Assembly (NCBI RefSeq): GCF_000170755.1
Contig: NZ_ABCK01000005.1
Coordinates: 62,001 to 126,000, forward strand
DNA from: Lentisphaera araneosa HTCC2155
GTDB lineage: Bacteria; Verrucomicrobiota; Lentisphaeria; Lentisphaerales; Lentisphaeraceae
DNA: 64,000 bases
Direction: 5' to 3'
Every line of letters starts with the position of its first letter. The stretch's first letter is position 1. The notes beneath the pieces are model-generated. The model worked only from the letters and a program-made list of their open reading frames with translations. It was not told the origin of the DNA and searched no databases. Below are positions 27,624 through 37,445 of this stretch, piece by piece. The translations under genes were made by a program, and so were the position numbers.

Positions 27624-30134
27624 ATGAAAGAACAAATTGTTGTTATTGGTAATGGCATGGTCGGTTACAAATTTTGTGAACGACTCCTCGAAAAAGACAC
27701 TCAAAAGAAATTTCAAATCACGAGCTTCTGCGAAGAACCTCGCCCCGCTTATGACCGAGTCCACCTCTCTTCCTACTTTGATGGGAAGACTGCTGATGAT
27801 CTTCTTATGGCAAAAATCGAGTGGTACGAAGAAAATGGCATCACACTTCACCTCGGTGATAAAGCGACGATTATTGATCGCAAAGCTAAACTCGTCACAT
27901 CTTCAAAAGGCTTAACTATCCCTTACGACAAACTCATCCTCGCTACGGGCTCAGATGCTTTTGTTCCTCCAGTACCAGGTATTGATAAGGAAGGTGTTTT
28001 TGTTTACAGAACAATTGAAGACCTCGATCAAATGCTTGAATACTCTAAAAAAGTAGACACTTGTGCCGTTATCGGTGGCGGTCTACTTGGCCTTGAAGCA
28101 GCCAAAGCGGCGCAAGATATGGGCCTTAAAACTGAAGTTGTTGAATTTGCTCCGCGTCTCATGCCTAGACAGCTTGATGAAGAAGGCGGTGAAATGCTGA
28201 AAAATCTTATCGAAGACCTCGGCATTAAAGTTAACTGCAGTAAGGCTACATCAAACATCGCCGGCGAAGGCAAAGTAACGGGCATGGAATTTGCCGATGA
28301 CACCTCTCTTGAAACCGAAATGATTATTGTCTCCGCAGGTATCCGCCCTCGTGACGAAATTGCGCGTGAAGCAGGCCTCACACTCGGCCCACGCGGCGGC
28401 ATCCTCGTCAACGATCAGCTGAAAACTTCTGATGAAGATATTTATGCTATCGGAGAATGTGCTCTTTACAACAACATGATTTATGGCCTCGTCGCACCTG
28501 GTTATACTATGGCTGATGCTGTAGCCGAACAGCTCCTTGGTCGCGATGCTGAATTCACGGGCGCTGACATGTCAACAAAACTCAAACTGCTCGGTACAGA
28601 CGTAGCAAGTTTTGGTGATATTGACCCACAAGGTGTAGCGGTTAAACATTTAAAATTCAACAACCCACACTCAGGTGTTTACAAAAAAATCGTCGTTTCT
28701 GAAGATGGCGAAAAACTTTTAGGCGGGGTTCTTGTAGGTGATGCCGAAGAATACGGTACTCTCCTTCAGATCTACCAAAATGGCATGAAGCTTCCTGAGG
28801 ATCCAATGGCTCTCATCCTTCCTGCAAATGACGATGCTCAAACGGGTATTGGTATTGGTGACCTTCCTGATACAGCACAGATTTGTTCATGTGAAAATGT
28901 GACAAAAGGCGACATCTGCAAAGCGATTGACGAAGGTTCTTGCAGCGTTGGCGAACTTAAATCTTGCACAAAAGCTGGTACAGGTTGCGGTGGATGTATG
29001 CCACTTCTCACAGACCTCTTTAAGCATCAAATGGCAGAATCAGGCGTTGAAGTTTCTAACGCTCTCTGCGATCACTTTGATATGTCTCGTTCAGAAATGT
29101 ATGACCTCGTTCGTAAAACGGGTATTGATAACTACGCCACACTTCTTGCTAAACACGGTAAGGGTATTGGTTGCGAAGTCTGCAAACCCACTGCCGCTTC
29201 TATTTTTGCTTCAGTATTCAATCGCCCTATCCTTGAGCATGCTCCACTTCAAGACACCAACGACATCTACTTAGCCAACATTCAGAAAGATGGGACGTAC
29301 TCAGTCATCCCACGTATCCCAGGTGGCGAAATCACTCCTGATAAACTCATCGTCATTGGCCAAGTTGCTAAAGACTTCAATCTCTACACAAAGATTACTG
29401 GTGGCCAACGCGTTGACCTTCTCGGTGCACGTCTCAATGATCTCCCTAAAATTTGGCAAATCCTCGTAGATGCTGGTTTCGAATCAGGTCACGCTTACGG
29501 TAAATCACTCAGAACAGTAAAATCTTGTGTTGGTGAAACTTGGTGCCGTTACGGTGTGGGTGATTCTACTTCTCTCGCTATTCGCGTTGAAGAACGTTAC
29601 CGCGGTTTGCGCTCTCCGCACAAACTCAAGTCAGCCGTTTCTGGCTGTACTCGTGAATGTGCCGAAGCACAGAGTAAAGACTTTGGTATCATTGCCACAG
29701 AAAAAGGTTGGAACCTCTACGTTTGCGGTAATGGCGGCATGAAGCCACGTCACGCAGACCTACTCGCTGCTGACCTCGATGAAGAAACGCTGATTAAATA
29801 TATTGACCGCTTCCTGATGTATTACGTCAAAACGGCTGAACGTCTCGAACGTACTTCAACTTGGATGACCAAACTCGAAGGCGGCCTAGACTTCCTCAAA
29901 GATGTTGTCATCAATGATTCCTTAGGAATCAACGAAGAACTCGAAGCTCAAATGCAGCACGTGGTTAACACTTATGAATGTGAATGGAAAAATACAATTA
30001 ATGATGAAGAAAAAATGAAGCGTTTCACTCACTTTAACAACTCAGAAGCACAAGACGAAACAGTTGAATTCGTACTCGAACGCGATCAAATTCGCCCCGC
30101 AAACGAAGAAGAAAAACTCAAGGTCACAATTTAA
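27624..30134 (+). CDS. nirB: Assimilatory nitrite reductase (NADH), large subunit
   Basis: 836 aa cytoplasmic enzyme reducing nitrite to ammonium with six electrons. Domains in order: FAD/NAD(P)H reductase (about 1-400; VIGNGMVGYKFCERL and AVIGGGLLGLEAAKAA), one BFD-like [2Fe-2S] domain (CSCENVTKGDICKAI ... CTKAGTGCGGC, about 420-470), a second Cys-containing stretch (GIGCEVC), a nitrite/sulfite reductase ferredoxin-like half, and the siroheme/[4Fe-4S] region (TVKSCVGETWCRYGVGDS and SGCTRECAEAQSKDFG). First gene of the nitrate operon, 11 bp ahead of nirD. Confidence 0.96.
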   Translation: MKEQIVVIGNGMVGYKFCERLLEKDTQKKFQITSFCEEPRPAYDRVHLSSYFDGKTADDLLMAKIEWYEENGITLHLGDKATIIDRKAKLVTSSKGLTIPYDKLILATGSDAFVPPVPGIDKEGVFVYRTIEDLDQMLEYSKKVDTCAVIGGGLLGLEAAKAAQDMGLKTEVVEFAPRLMPRQLDEEGGEMLKNLIEDLGIKVNCSKATSNIAGEGKVTGMEFADDTSLETEMIIVSAGIRPRDEIAREAGLTLGPRGGILVNDQLKTSDEDIYAIGECALYNNMIYGLVAPGYTMADAVAEQLLGRDAEFTGADMSTKLKLLGTDVASFGDIDPQGVAVKHLKFNNPHSGVYKKIVVSEDGEKLLGGVLVGDAEEYGTLLQIYQNGMKLPEDPMALILPANDDAQTGIGIGDLPDTAQICSCENVTKGDICKAIDEGSCSVGELKSCTKAGTGCGGCMPLLTDLFKHQMAESGVEVSNALCDHFDMSRSEMYDLVRKTGIDNYATLLAKHGKGIGCEVCKPTAASIFASVFNRPILEHAPLQDTNDIYLANIQKDGTYSVIPRIPGGEITPDKLIVIGQVAKDFNLYTKITGGQRVDLLGARLNDLPKIWQILVDAGFESGHAYGKSLRTVKSCVGETWCRYGVGDSTSLAIRVEERYRGLRSPHKLKSAVSGCTRECAEAQSKDFGIIATEKGWNLYVCGNGGMKPRHADLLAADLDEETLIKYIDRFLMYYVKTAERLERTSTWMTKLEGGLDFLKDVVINDSLGINEELEAQMQHVVNTYECEWKNTINDEEKMKRFTHFNNSEAQDETVEFVLERDQIRPANEEEKLKVTI

Positions 30135-30145
30135 GGAAAATCAAT

Positions 30146-30478
30146 ATGTACACTCAATGGCACCCCGTAGGAAAAACCGCTGACTTCCCCCAAGATTTAG
30201 GGACAAACGTAAAAGTTAATGACAAGCAAATCGCTATCTATCATCTTACAGATGGAAATTGGTACGCCGTCCAAAACTTATGCCCTCACCAAAAACGTAT
30301 GGTTTTATCCAGAGGTTTAGTTGGCGGAGACTTTGAAAAACCCACAGTTATCTGTCCTTTACACAAACGTTCTTTTAGCCTTAAAGATGGCCAACTCATG
30401 AGCGACAATAAGGATTGCGACAATATCAAGACTTACCCCGTTAAGCTTGAAAACGACCTAATCCTAGTAGAAGTCTAA
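30146..30478 (+). CDS. nirD: Nitrite reductase small subunit, Rieske-type
   Basis: 110 aa Rieske-fold subunit of NirBD. The two cluster-binding boxes are kept: CPH (residues around 47-49) and CPLH (around 71-74). This differs from the E. coli NirD, which as far as I recall lost them; here a [2Fe-2S] cluster could be bound. Immediately after nirB and 35 bp before the nitrate reductase gene, so one operon. Confidence 0.92.
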   Translation: MYTQWHPVGKTADFPQDLGTNVKVNDKQIAIYHLTDGNWYAVQNLCPHQKRMVLSRGLVGGDFEKPTVICPLHKRSFSLKDGQLMSDNKDCDNIKTYPVKLENDLILVEV

Positions 30479-30513
30479 ACTTAAAGGGCGCTGAGCGCCC
30501 AATGTGATAAAGA

Positions 30514-33500
30514 ATGAAAAACTGTAAAACAACCTGCTCTTATTGCGGAGTTGGATGTGGTATTTCTTTAAGCAAAGACAAGGACAGTTTTCTTTCGCTC
30601 AAAGGTAATGAGCATTACCCCGTGAACACGGGAATGCTCTGCTCCAAGGGCATGAACCTTCACAACACTGTCATGGACAAGAGTGACCGTTTGCTAGAAC
30701 CGCAAATGCGCACTGCCAAACACCACCCCTTACAAAATGTAAGCTGGGATCAGGCCATGACACGAGCTGCAGCAGTCTTTAAGTCTATCATAAAGAAGTA
30801 CGGTCCAAACTCAGTTGGCCTTTACGTATCTGGTCAACTCTTAACAGAAGAGTACTACTTGGCCAACAAGCTCACCAAAGGCTTTCTCGGCACAAATAAC
30901 ATCGACACTAACTCACGCCTGTGCATGAGCTCAGCTGTTGTTGGATACAAAAAAACAATTGGCGATGATGCGCCTCCCATTTCCTATGACGACATCGAAA
31001 ACAGTGACTGTTTCTTTATCGCTGGTGCAAACCCAGCCTGGTGTCACCCCATCCTCTTCCGTCGCATAGAGAAAAGAAAAGAACAATTTCCCGACGCAAA
31101 AATTATTGTTGTCGATCCTCGTAAAACTCAAAGTGCTGAAATGGCAGACCTGCATCTGCCCCTTATCCCCGGCACAGATGTCTACCTCTTTAACGCCATC
31201 GCAAAACTTCTCATACAATATGGTGCGGTGGATTACCATTTCTTAGAGTCTCATTGTAATGGTGGACATCAACTACTCGAATTTCTTAAAGATGTGGATC
31301 TTATTGAATCTGCACAAGCCTGTGGCCTTGAACTCAATTTAATTGAACAAGCCGCAAAAATGATTGCTAAATCCAAAACCTTACTCTCTATGTGGACCAT
31401 GGGTTTGAATCAAAGTTCCATTGGAACTAACAAGAATTTAGCTCTCATCAACCTCAACTTACTAACAGGTCGCATTGGCAAAGCTGGGAGTGGTCCATTT
31501 TCACTCACTGGTCAACCCAATGCCATGGGGGGTCGCGAAGTCGGCGGCCTCGCCAACCTGTTAGCAGCCCATCACGACCTTGCTAACCCTGATCATTGTA
31601 ATAAAGTCGCCAATTACTGGGGTTGCGGGTCGGTTTCTTCTCAGCCGGGTTTAACTGCTACGGAAATGGTTGATGCACTCGACGACGGTCGCCTGAAGGC
31701 GATTTGGGTCATTTGTACCAACCCTGTGGTTAGTTTACCCGATCTCGAAAAAGTTGAACGCGCTTACAAAAATGCCAAGTTTGTCATGGTGTCCGATATC
31801 TCATCGAAATCCGACACACTCAAATATGCCGACATGATTCTCCCCGCCGCTGGCTGGGCTGAAAAAGAAGGCACCATGACCAACTCTGAGCGTCGTATTT
31901 CCTATGTGCCCAAACTCATTGAGGCTCCAGGTAATGCTCGCCCCGATGTCGACATCCTCATGCACTTTGCGCAAAAAATGGGTTTTGAAGATGCCTTCAC
32001 TTACCCTAATGCCGAAGCTATTTTCAACGAGCATAGGGAATTAACCCGCGGAACCAACATCGACATCTGTGGTGTTTCTTATGAGCGTTTAAAGAAAAAT
32101 TCCATCCAATGGCCTTGTCCAAGCACAGATCACCCGGGTACAATACGCCTCTTCGAGGACTTTAAATTTTTCACTTCCGACAAACGCGCCAATCTTCATG
32201 TGGTGGAAGCTCCTCACCAATCGGAAAAAACGAATTCTGATTTCCCTCTGGTTCTTACAACGGGGCGTATTCGCGATCAGTGGCATACCATGACGCGTAC
32301 AGGAAAAGTCCAACGCCTTAATCAACACATTCCTGCTCCTAAGCTTGAGATCCACCCTAATGATGCTCTTGAACTCGGCATTATTGACGGAGAAAATGTC
32401 GAAGTCACCAGTCGTCGTTCTAAGTCAATTATCGCCTGCCAAGTAACTGATTCAATTCGTCCAGGCACCGTCTTTCTTCCCATGCACTGGGGTTATATCA
32501 ACGGTTCCAAACAAGCTCGTGCCAATAACCTCACGTCCGATTTGGTTGATCCTATTTCCAAAGAACCCGACTTCAAATATTCGGCCGTTCGCGTGCAAGC
32601 TTTAGCCAAGAAGAAGCGTAAGATTGTTCTTGTGGGTGCCGGTGCCGCTGCACTTGAATTCATTCACTCTTACAGAAAAATCAATCAAGAAGATGAAATC
32701 CACGTCTTTGGTCGCGAACCTCACCTCTTTTATAATCGCGTCATGCTCCCCGATTACATCAACAATGAAAAAAGTTGGGAAGCTATTCTTCTTTCTGAAA
32801 CTCAGGAATTGGAAAAACTCAAAGTCACGTATCACGAAGGTACTGCCATTGAGCAAATCTCTCGTGAGCAGCAAACCATTACGGATAGCAAAGGGACTTC
32901 TCATAACTACGACACGCTCATTTTAGCGACGGGAAGTCGTCCCACTCAAACCATGAAAACTCCCGATAATATGCAGGGATTCTTTGGCTTGCGTACCAGA
33001 CGTGATGCCGATCGTATCAAATCTTATCTCAAAGATGGTGGTAAAGCCGTCATTATTGGTGGTGGTTTACTCGGCCTCGAACTCGCGGGATCACTCGCTT
33101 CACTCGGAGTCGAAGTCACTATTATCCAACGCTCTTCTCGCCTTATGCGTGGCCAACTCGATGATATGGGTAGTGATATTCTCCACGACGAAATCATCAA
33201 CCGCAACATCGAAATTGTCTATAATGATGAAGTCGCAAGCTTTGAGGGGGACACACACTTAAAAGCTATTGAACTCAAATCGGGTAAAAAACTTGCCTGT
33301 GATGCGCTCTTCTTTGCTGCTGGCATAAAACCCAATATTGAAATTGGCCAAGAAGCAGGACTCAAATGTGATCGTGGCATCATGGTCAATGATCAACTCT
33401 TAAGTTCCGATCCAAAAATTTTTGCCATGGGTGAAATTGCTCAACACCGCAATAAAACTTACGGCACGACTCCTTCAGCTCAAGACCAAGCACGTATCGT

Positions 33501-34020
33501 TGCCGCCTACCTCAATGGTGACCGCTGGGCGACTTACAAGGGTTCACTGAGTTTCAACATTCTCAAACTCAAAGATCTCCAACTCGCTTCTTTGGGTCAA
33601 GTTCGCAAACCTGAAGGACCTGAGTACGACGAAATCACTTTAATTGACCGTCGCAAAAATTATTATAAAAAATGTATCTTGCGTAACGACGTGCTTATTG
33701 GCGCCATCCTCATTGGTGACAAATCTGAATTCAACCACTTTAAAGATTTGATTGAGCAGGAGATTGAACTCGCTGATCAACGCCTCCCACTACTCAAAGG
33801 AAGTGCAGAACCCGCCGAGCCACCAATAGGCAAAGTTGTCTGCTCATGTAATAATGTCGGTGAAGGCAACATAGAAAACCTTATTAACGAAGGCTGCTGT
33901 AACTTTCAAGAACTCTGCACAAAATCAGGTGCAGGTACTGGCTGTGGTTCTTGCCGACCTGAAGTTAAAAAAATACTTATGAAAAACATTGCCAATAAAG
34001 CCGAAGAGGTTCAATCATGA
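30514..34020 (+). CDS. Assimilatory nitrate reductase fused to FAD-dependent NAD(P)H reductase and [2Fe-2S] domain
   Basis: 1168 aa fusion. Residues 1-690: molybdopterin enzyme with N-terminal [4Fe-4S] ligands Cys8, Cys11, Cys15 and Cys43, the LCMSSAVVGYK active-site region, GRIGKAGSGPFSLTGQPNAMGGREVG, and a C-terminal MoCo-binding domain with TTGRIRDQWHTMTRTG. Residues 700-1080: FAD/NAD-binding reductase (VLVGAGAAALEF, AVIIGGGLLGLELAGSLASLG). Residues about 1108-1155: BFD-like [2Fe-2S] (CSCNNVGEGNIENL ... CTKSGAGTGCGSC). Usually the catalytic subunit (NasA/NasC) and the reductase (NasB) are separate proteins. Here the electron path from NADH to nitrate would be inside one chain. Overlaps the next gene by 4 bp. 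Confidence 0.92.
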   Translation: MKNCKTTCSYCGVGCGISLSKDKDSFLSLKGNEHYPVNTGMLCSKGMNLHNTVMDKSDRLLEPQMRTAKHHPLQNVSWDQAMTRAAAVFKSIIKKYGPNSVGLYVSGQLLTEEYYLANKLTKGFLGTNNIDTNSRLCMSSAVVGYKKTIGDDAPPISYDDIENSDCFFIAGANPAWCHPILFRRIEKRKEQFPDAKIIVVDPRKTQSAEMADLHLPLIPGTDVYLFNAIAKLLIQYGAVDYHFLESHCNGGHQLLEFLKDVDLIESAQACGLELNLIEQAAKMIAKSKTLLSMWTMGLNQSSIGTNKNLALINLNLLTGRIGKAGSGPFSLTGQPNAMGGREVGGLANLLAAHHDLANPDHCNKVANYWGCGSVSSQPGLTATEMVDALDDGRLKAIWVICTNPVVSLPDLEKVERAYKNAKFVMVSDISSKSDTLKYADMILPAAGWAEKEGTMTNSERRISYVPKLIEAPGNARPDVDILMHFAQKMGFEDAFTYPNAEAIFNEHRELTRGTNIDICGVSYERLKKNSIQWPCPSTDHPGTIRLFEDFKFFTSDKRANLHVVEAPHQSEKTNSDFPLVLTTGRIRDQWHTMTRTGKVQRLNQHIPAPKLEIHPNDALELGIIDGENVEVTSRRSKSIIACQVTDSIRPGTVFLPMHWGYINGSKQARANNLTSDLVDPISKEPDFKYSAVRVQALAKKKRKIVLVGAGAAALEFIHSYRKINQEDEIHVFGREPHLFYNRVMLPDYINNEKSWEAILLSETQELEKLKVTYHEGTAIEQISREQQTITDSKGTSHNYDTLILATGSRPTQTMKTPDNMQGFFGLRTRRDADRIKSYLKDGGKAVIIGGGLLGLELAGSLASLGVEVTIIQRSSRLMRGQLDDMGSDILHDEIINRNIEIVYNDEVASFEGDTHLKAIELKSGKKLACDALFFAAGIKPNIEIGQEAGLKCDRGIMVNDQLLSSDPKIFAMGEIAQHRNKTYGTTPSAQDQARIVAAYLNGDRWATYKGSLSFNILKLKDLQLASLGQVRKPEGPEYDEITLIDRRKNYYKKCILRNDVLIGAILIGDKSEFNHFKDLIEQEIELADQRLPLLKGSAEPAEPPIGKVVCSCNNVGEGNIENLINEGCCNFQELCTKSGAGTGCGSCRPEVKKILMKNIANKAEEVQS

Positions 34021-35393
34021 ATATGAAAAATTTACTCACGATTAATGCTCCTGGCGGCATGCTTACTCCTAATGACCTGCTCAAATTAGTCGAACCCGAA
34101 GGAGTCGACGGCTTCATTTTGGGACGCCGTCAAAATATCCTCATTGATTATCCTGGTACTCCACAAGAGCTTTCTAGACGCGTTAATGTAGACCCCGTGC
34201 CCCTCGTGCATCCCAATATCATTTGTTCGCATGCTTCTGGTGGCATTGATCTCGAAAAAAATGACTGGGCTTACATTAATGAAGATTATCAGACTATTTT
34301 TGATTCGTTTACTTTTAAGCCAACACTCTCTGTCAGTATCTGCAGTTTTCAGCAGAGCATGTTCCCCCTCTTTTCGAGTAAGCTTAATTTTATCGCCTCA
34401 AATATCGAAGGTCTTTGGCATTTAGTTATCATGCTGAACCAAGAGCGTGTTTTACTCCCACACTTATTCAAAACGACTCAAGTGGCACCTGCCGTCCAGG
34501 CCATGCAGGACTTTATTGCTAACGATCAATTCATTACTTCGCATCATTTAGCTGAACTCCTTGAAGCCTCGCTACCCCTCAATGAAAACAAGAGTGCTGA
34601 CCTCATCTTGCCACCACTTCAGAATAGGGATTTTGAAGGTTTCACCCCCATGAAAAATGGTCGTCTTGCCCTCAACATCTTCTCTAACCACAAACCTTGG
34701 AAAAAAGAGTTCATCCGCGATTTTGCGAATCTCGCAAAAGAACATGATCTCAATAGGCTTTATGTGACGGCTGGACGTTCATTACTGATGAAGCATATCA
34801 GTAAAAAAGATCTCCATTCCTGGGAAGCTCTACTCGGACGCCATAACATTAGTATTCGTCATTCTGAACAGGATTTAGCTTGGATTGTGCCTTCACACAA
34901 GTCCAATTCGATCAAGTTAAAAGAGCAAGTCATTCAGGAACTCAATCACGAAGGTTTCGCTTGCCATGGCCTCAATATTGCCATTGATCCACGAGATTCA
35001 GATTGTGGCGCCCCCATTATCATTAATACCTCAAAGAACTTCATGAGTCTTTCTTGTAGAGTCATTTATAAGCCAAGTTTTGACTATCGGCATTCAGGCT
35101 TTAAAACTGCAGGCAAGAACCTTAATTTCGATGAACTCCTTACTTGTTTGAGAGATTTGCAACAGCAATTCCATACACGTAAAATCGATTCCGCAGGTGT
35201 AAGAATCCAGCCCATTAGTTTAGAGGATAATCAACCCGAGCAATATCAATGCCCTGATTGCCTCAGTGAATATCACAAAAATGCAGGTGATCCTCAAAAC
35301 GGTATTTCTCCAGGAACTGACTTCATGGACTTACCCAAGTCTTGGGTCTGCAACTTATGTGAATGCTCCAAATTAAAGTTCCAGCCCATATAA
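34017..35393 (+). CDS. Sulfite/nitrite-reductase-like half domain fused to rubredoxin
   Basis: 458 aa. The last 50 residues are a rubredoxin: CPDC at about 411-414, the spacer GISPGTDFMDLPKSWVC and CNLC, four Cys for one iron. Residues about 210-310 (GRLALNIFSNHKPW ... LYVTAGRSLLMKHISKKDL ... WEALLG) look like the ferredoxin-like half domain of nitrite/sulfite reductases and CobG, but the siroheme/[4Fe-4S] cysteine motif is absent. I infer an electron-transfer partner or scaffold for the upstream nitrate and nitrite reductases. The start overlaps the previous stop (ATGA). Last gene before the intron. Confidence 0.75.
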   Translation: MNMKNLLTINAPGGMLTPNDLLKLVEPEGVDGFILGRRQNILIDYPGTPQELSRRVNVDPVPLVHPNIICSHASGGIDLEKNDWAYINEDYQTIFDSFTFKPTLSVSICSFQQSMFPLFSSKLNFIASNIEGLWHLVIMLNQERVLLPHLFKTTQVAPAVQAMQDFIANDQFITSHHLAELLEASLPLNENKSADLILPPLQNRDFEGFTPMKNGRLALNIFSNHKPWKKEFIRDFANLAKEHDLNRLYVTAGRSLLMKHISKKDLHSWEALLGRHNISIRHSEQDLAWIVPSHKSNSIKLKEQVIQELNHEGFACHGLNIAIDPRDSDCGAPIIINTSKNFMSLSCRVIYKPSFDYRHSGFKTAGKNLNFDELLTCLRDLQQQFHTRKIDSAGVRIQPISLEDNQPEQYQCPDCLSEYHKNAGDPQNGISPGTDFMDLPKSWVCNLCECSKLKFQPI

Positions 35394-35424
35394 CATAAGG
35401 TCTCAGGTCTCAGAACCAAGCTGG

Positions 35425-37310
35425 ATAAGGGTAGGGAAAGCTCCTTGCGGAGCCTCCCCTCCTTCCGAACCGTACGTGCGGATCTCCCGCATACGGCTCT
35501 CCGGTCAATGCTTACTCCGAAGAGACTGAGATTCCAATAGCCAAGCCTCTTCCAGTGAAAAGAACCCTAGCTCTGCAAAGTATTTCTTGGTATATTTCCT
35601 GTTATCTATAAAGCGATGTGAACCTTTCTTACGATTGTACTTAGCGATAATACTTCGTAACCTTCGACGAAAGAAAGCATCAACTTCGAGCATAGCCCAA
35701 CGATTTGAGTGTTTGAAGTACTCATACCAACCTTTGAGACTAGGCCTGAGACCTTTAATGATTTCTTCTACCGATTGCCAGTTACAACGCCTCGTATGCT
35801 TTCGCACAGTGTCTTTCATTTTAGCCATACTCTGTTTTCTTGGCCACCTATTTATCCTGCCCGTTCTTTTCGAGCGCTCAAAGTGATAACCTAGAAATTC
35901 AAAGTACTCATCCTGCTGATTCATGTCGGCAATTCGGGTTTTATCGGGATGGAGGTTCAGACCATGAGCCTTCATCCAACGCTTGATTTTGCGCAAGCCC
36001 CTCTTAGCCGATTTCGCATTATTACACACCACCAGAAAGTCATCCGCATACCTTACGATTTCAAAGCCAGCCGCTGTCATCCTGTGGTCGAATTCATTGA
36101 GGTAAATATTGGCAAGTAGTGGGCTAATTACGCCTCCTTGCGGAGTCCCTTTCTCGGGATCCCACTCCTTGATCCCATCAAATATTCCTGCTTTGAGGAA
36201 AGCTTCTATAAGATCTAGGGTCTTGCCATCGCTTATTTTCTCTTTGACTCGTTCCATGAGTTTGTCGTGCGGTATCATATCAAAGTAACTTTGAATATCC
36301 GCATCAATGACGTAGAGCTGTCCCTGCGTAAGTAGATGATGAACACGCCGAAGCGCATCTTTACATCCACGTTGCGGACGAAAACCAAAACTTTGTGTAG
36401 AAAAATCCACATCATATATCGGTTCAATAACATTCTTGAGCGCAGTCTGAACAACTCTATCGCGCACGGTCGGTATTCCCAAAGCACGCGTTTTACCATC
36501 TGCTTTTGGGATCTCTACCCTGCGAACGCATTGTGGTAGGTAAGTCCCTGCCTGCAGTTGCTTCATCAATTGCTTTGTATTGTGCTCTAGCTCTGATTCG
36601 TAACGATCCAAGCTCACCATATCCACCCCGTGACTCCCGCCGTTTGCACGAACAGATTCCCAAGCTTCTATAAGGTTTACTTCTCGCGCTACTTTATCTA
36701 TTAAGCTATACCATTTCTTACCTTCAACTCTTGTTTCAAGAGTTCCCAGCATCTGATCTGTCCAGACTGAAGTCGAGGCCCACGCACGAATTTCTTCGGT
36801 GCGCCCTAAGTGCTCCCATGTATGTTTAGTCATCTCTGACAATTGTTTCACTCCTTCATTCTTTTCTTCTCAGTTTCATCTTCCTACTCTCCTTCGCTCT
36901 AACAGCTTTCACCGCCTTCTTCGCTACTATGAGAGCTCTGACTCCTGCATGCCTTATTGCACTGCACATGCAGATCTCCCTAATTAACGTCACACAACCT
37001 TCACCGCATTCCGTCTCCAACCACTCTATAGACTTCCTCTACTGCTTTTCTACTCGCTGATATTCAGCATAAAGGATCTTCAGAATTACTCCTTATTATT
37101 ATTTTCATTCCGTTCCAAGCTTCGCCACGCGATCGCAGGCTCGCTAGTACTATAAAGCCGAATCGAGTTCGTCATCCTACGGACTGCTGCTTCGCCTTGC
37201 CTTGCTCTCCACCCCGCCTCACGACAACGCAGTTAGGTTCGACTACAACATAATCAGCCTTTGTTGATGAGGACTTTCACCTCACTGATTGTGTGCGCTC
37301 TCAGGCGCAC
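35425..37310 (-). mobile_element. Group II intron, apparently intact copy
   Basis: 1886 bp on the minus strand. The 5' end is GTGCG (37310 downwards), the 3' end AT (35425). Domain V is at 35467-35499 (GAGCCGTATGCG ... CGTACGGTTC, with the AGC catalytic triad), followed by domain VI with a GCAA loop and the bulged A in CCCTACCC. The maturase gene lies in domain IV. The 5' exon is a REP-like palindrome (37311-37331) and the 3' exon starts CCAG. This is the same junction as in copy 2. No HNH endonuclease domain is seen in the maturase. Confidence 0.92.
35505..36851 (-). CDS. ltrA: Group II intron reverse transcriptase / maturase
   Basis: 448 aa. Seen: RT block with VIDADIQSYFDMIPHDKLM, GTPQGGVISPLLANIYLNEFD and the catalytic YADDFLVV (around residue 268), then HPDKTRIADM and the maturase X domain (RPSLKGWYEYFKHSN). 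The C-terminal end is short and has no HNH endonuclease, so the intron should prime on a nascent strand during replication or invade without second-strand cleavage. The protein also assists splicing of its own intron. Start ATG at 36851, in the intron loop. Confidence 0.93.
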   Translation of the reverse strand: MKQLSEMTKHTWEHLGRTEEIRAWASTSVWTDQMLGTLETRVEGKKWYSLIDKVAREVNLIEAWESVRANGGSHGVDMVSLDRYESELEHNTKQLMKQLQAGTYLPQCVRRVEIPKADGKTRALGIPTVRDRVVQTALKNVIEPIYDVDFSTQSFGFRPQRGCKDALRRVHHLLTQGQLYVIDADIQSYFDMIPHDKLMERVKEKISDGKTLDLIEAFLKAGIFDGIKEWDPEKGTPQGGVISPLLANIYLNEFDHRMTAAGFEIVRYADDFLVVCNNAKSAKRGLRKIKRWMKAHGLNLHPDKTRIADMNQQDEYFEFLGYHFERSKRTGRINRWPRKQSMAKMKDTVRKHTRRCNWQSVEEIIKGLRPSLKGWYEYFKHSNRWAMLEVDAFFRRRLRSIIAKYNRKKGSHRFIDNRKYTKKYFAELGFFSLEEAWLLESQSLRSKH

Positions 37311-37331
37311 GAGCGCGGGCATCTTGCCCGC
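37311..37331. repeat. REP-like palindrome at the 5' exon of intron 1
   Basis: GAGCGCGGGCATCTTGCCCGC: palindrome GCGGGC-AT-type core with GAGC before it. The same 21 bases are at 44903-44923, and close relatives are at 45167-45187 and near 41121. It is directly adjacent to the intron end. Confidence 0.8.
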
Positions 37332-37445
37332 ATTTCCTGAAAAATATTTCATTCCTCTTTTCTAAGAAAAACTCATAAAGTCATTAATAAATTGTTGCTC
37401 AGCTAAAAAGAAGCACCATATTAGGACAACGTTTTAGGAGTAGCA

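Noticed and set aside
35587-35886. Plus-strand open frames inside both introns (also 43180-43479)
   Set aside because: They are identical in both intron copies only because the introns are duplicates, and lie antisense to the maturase gene.
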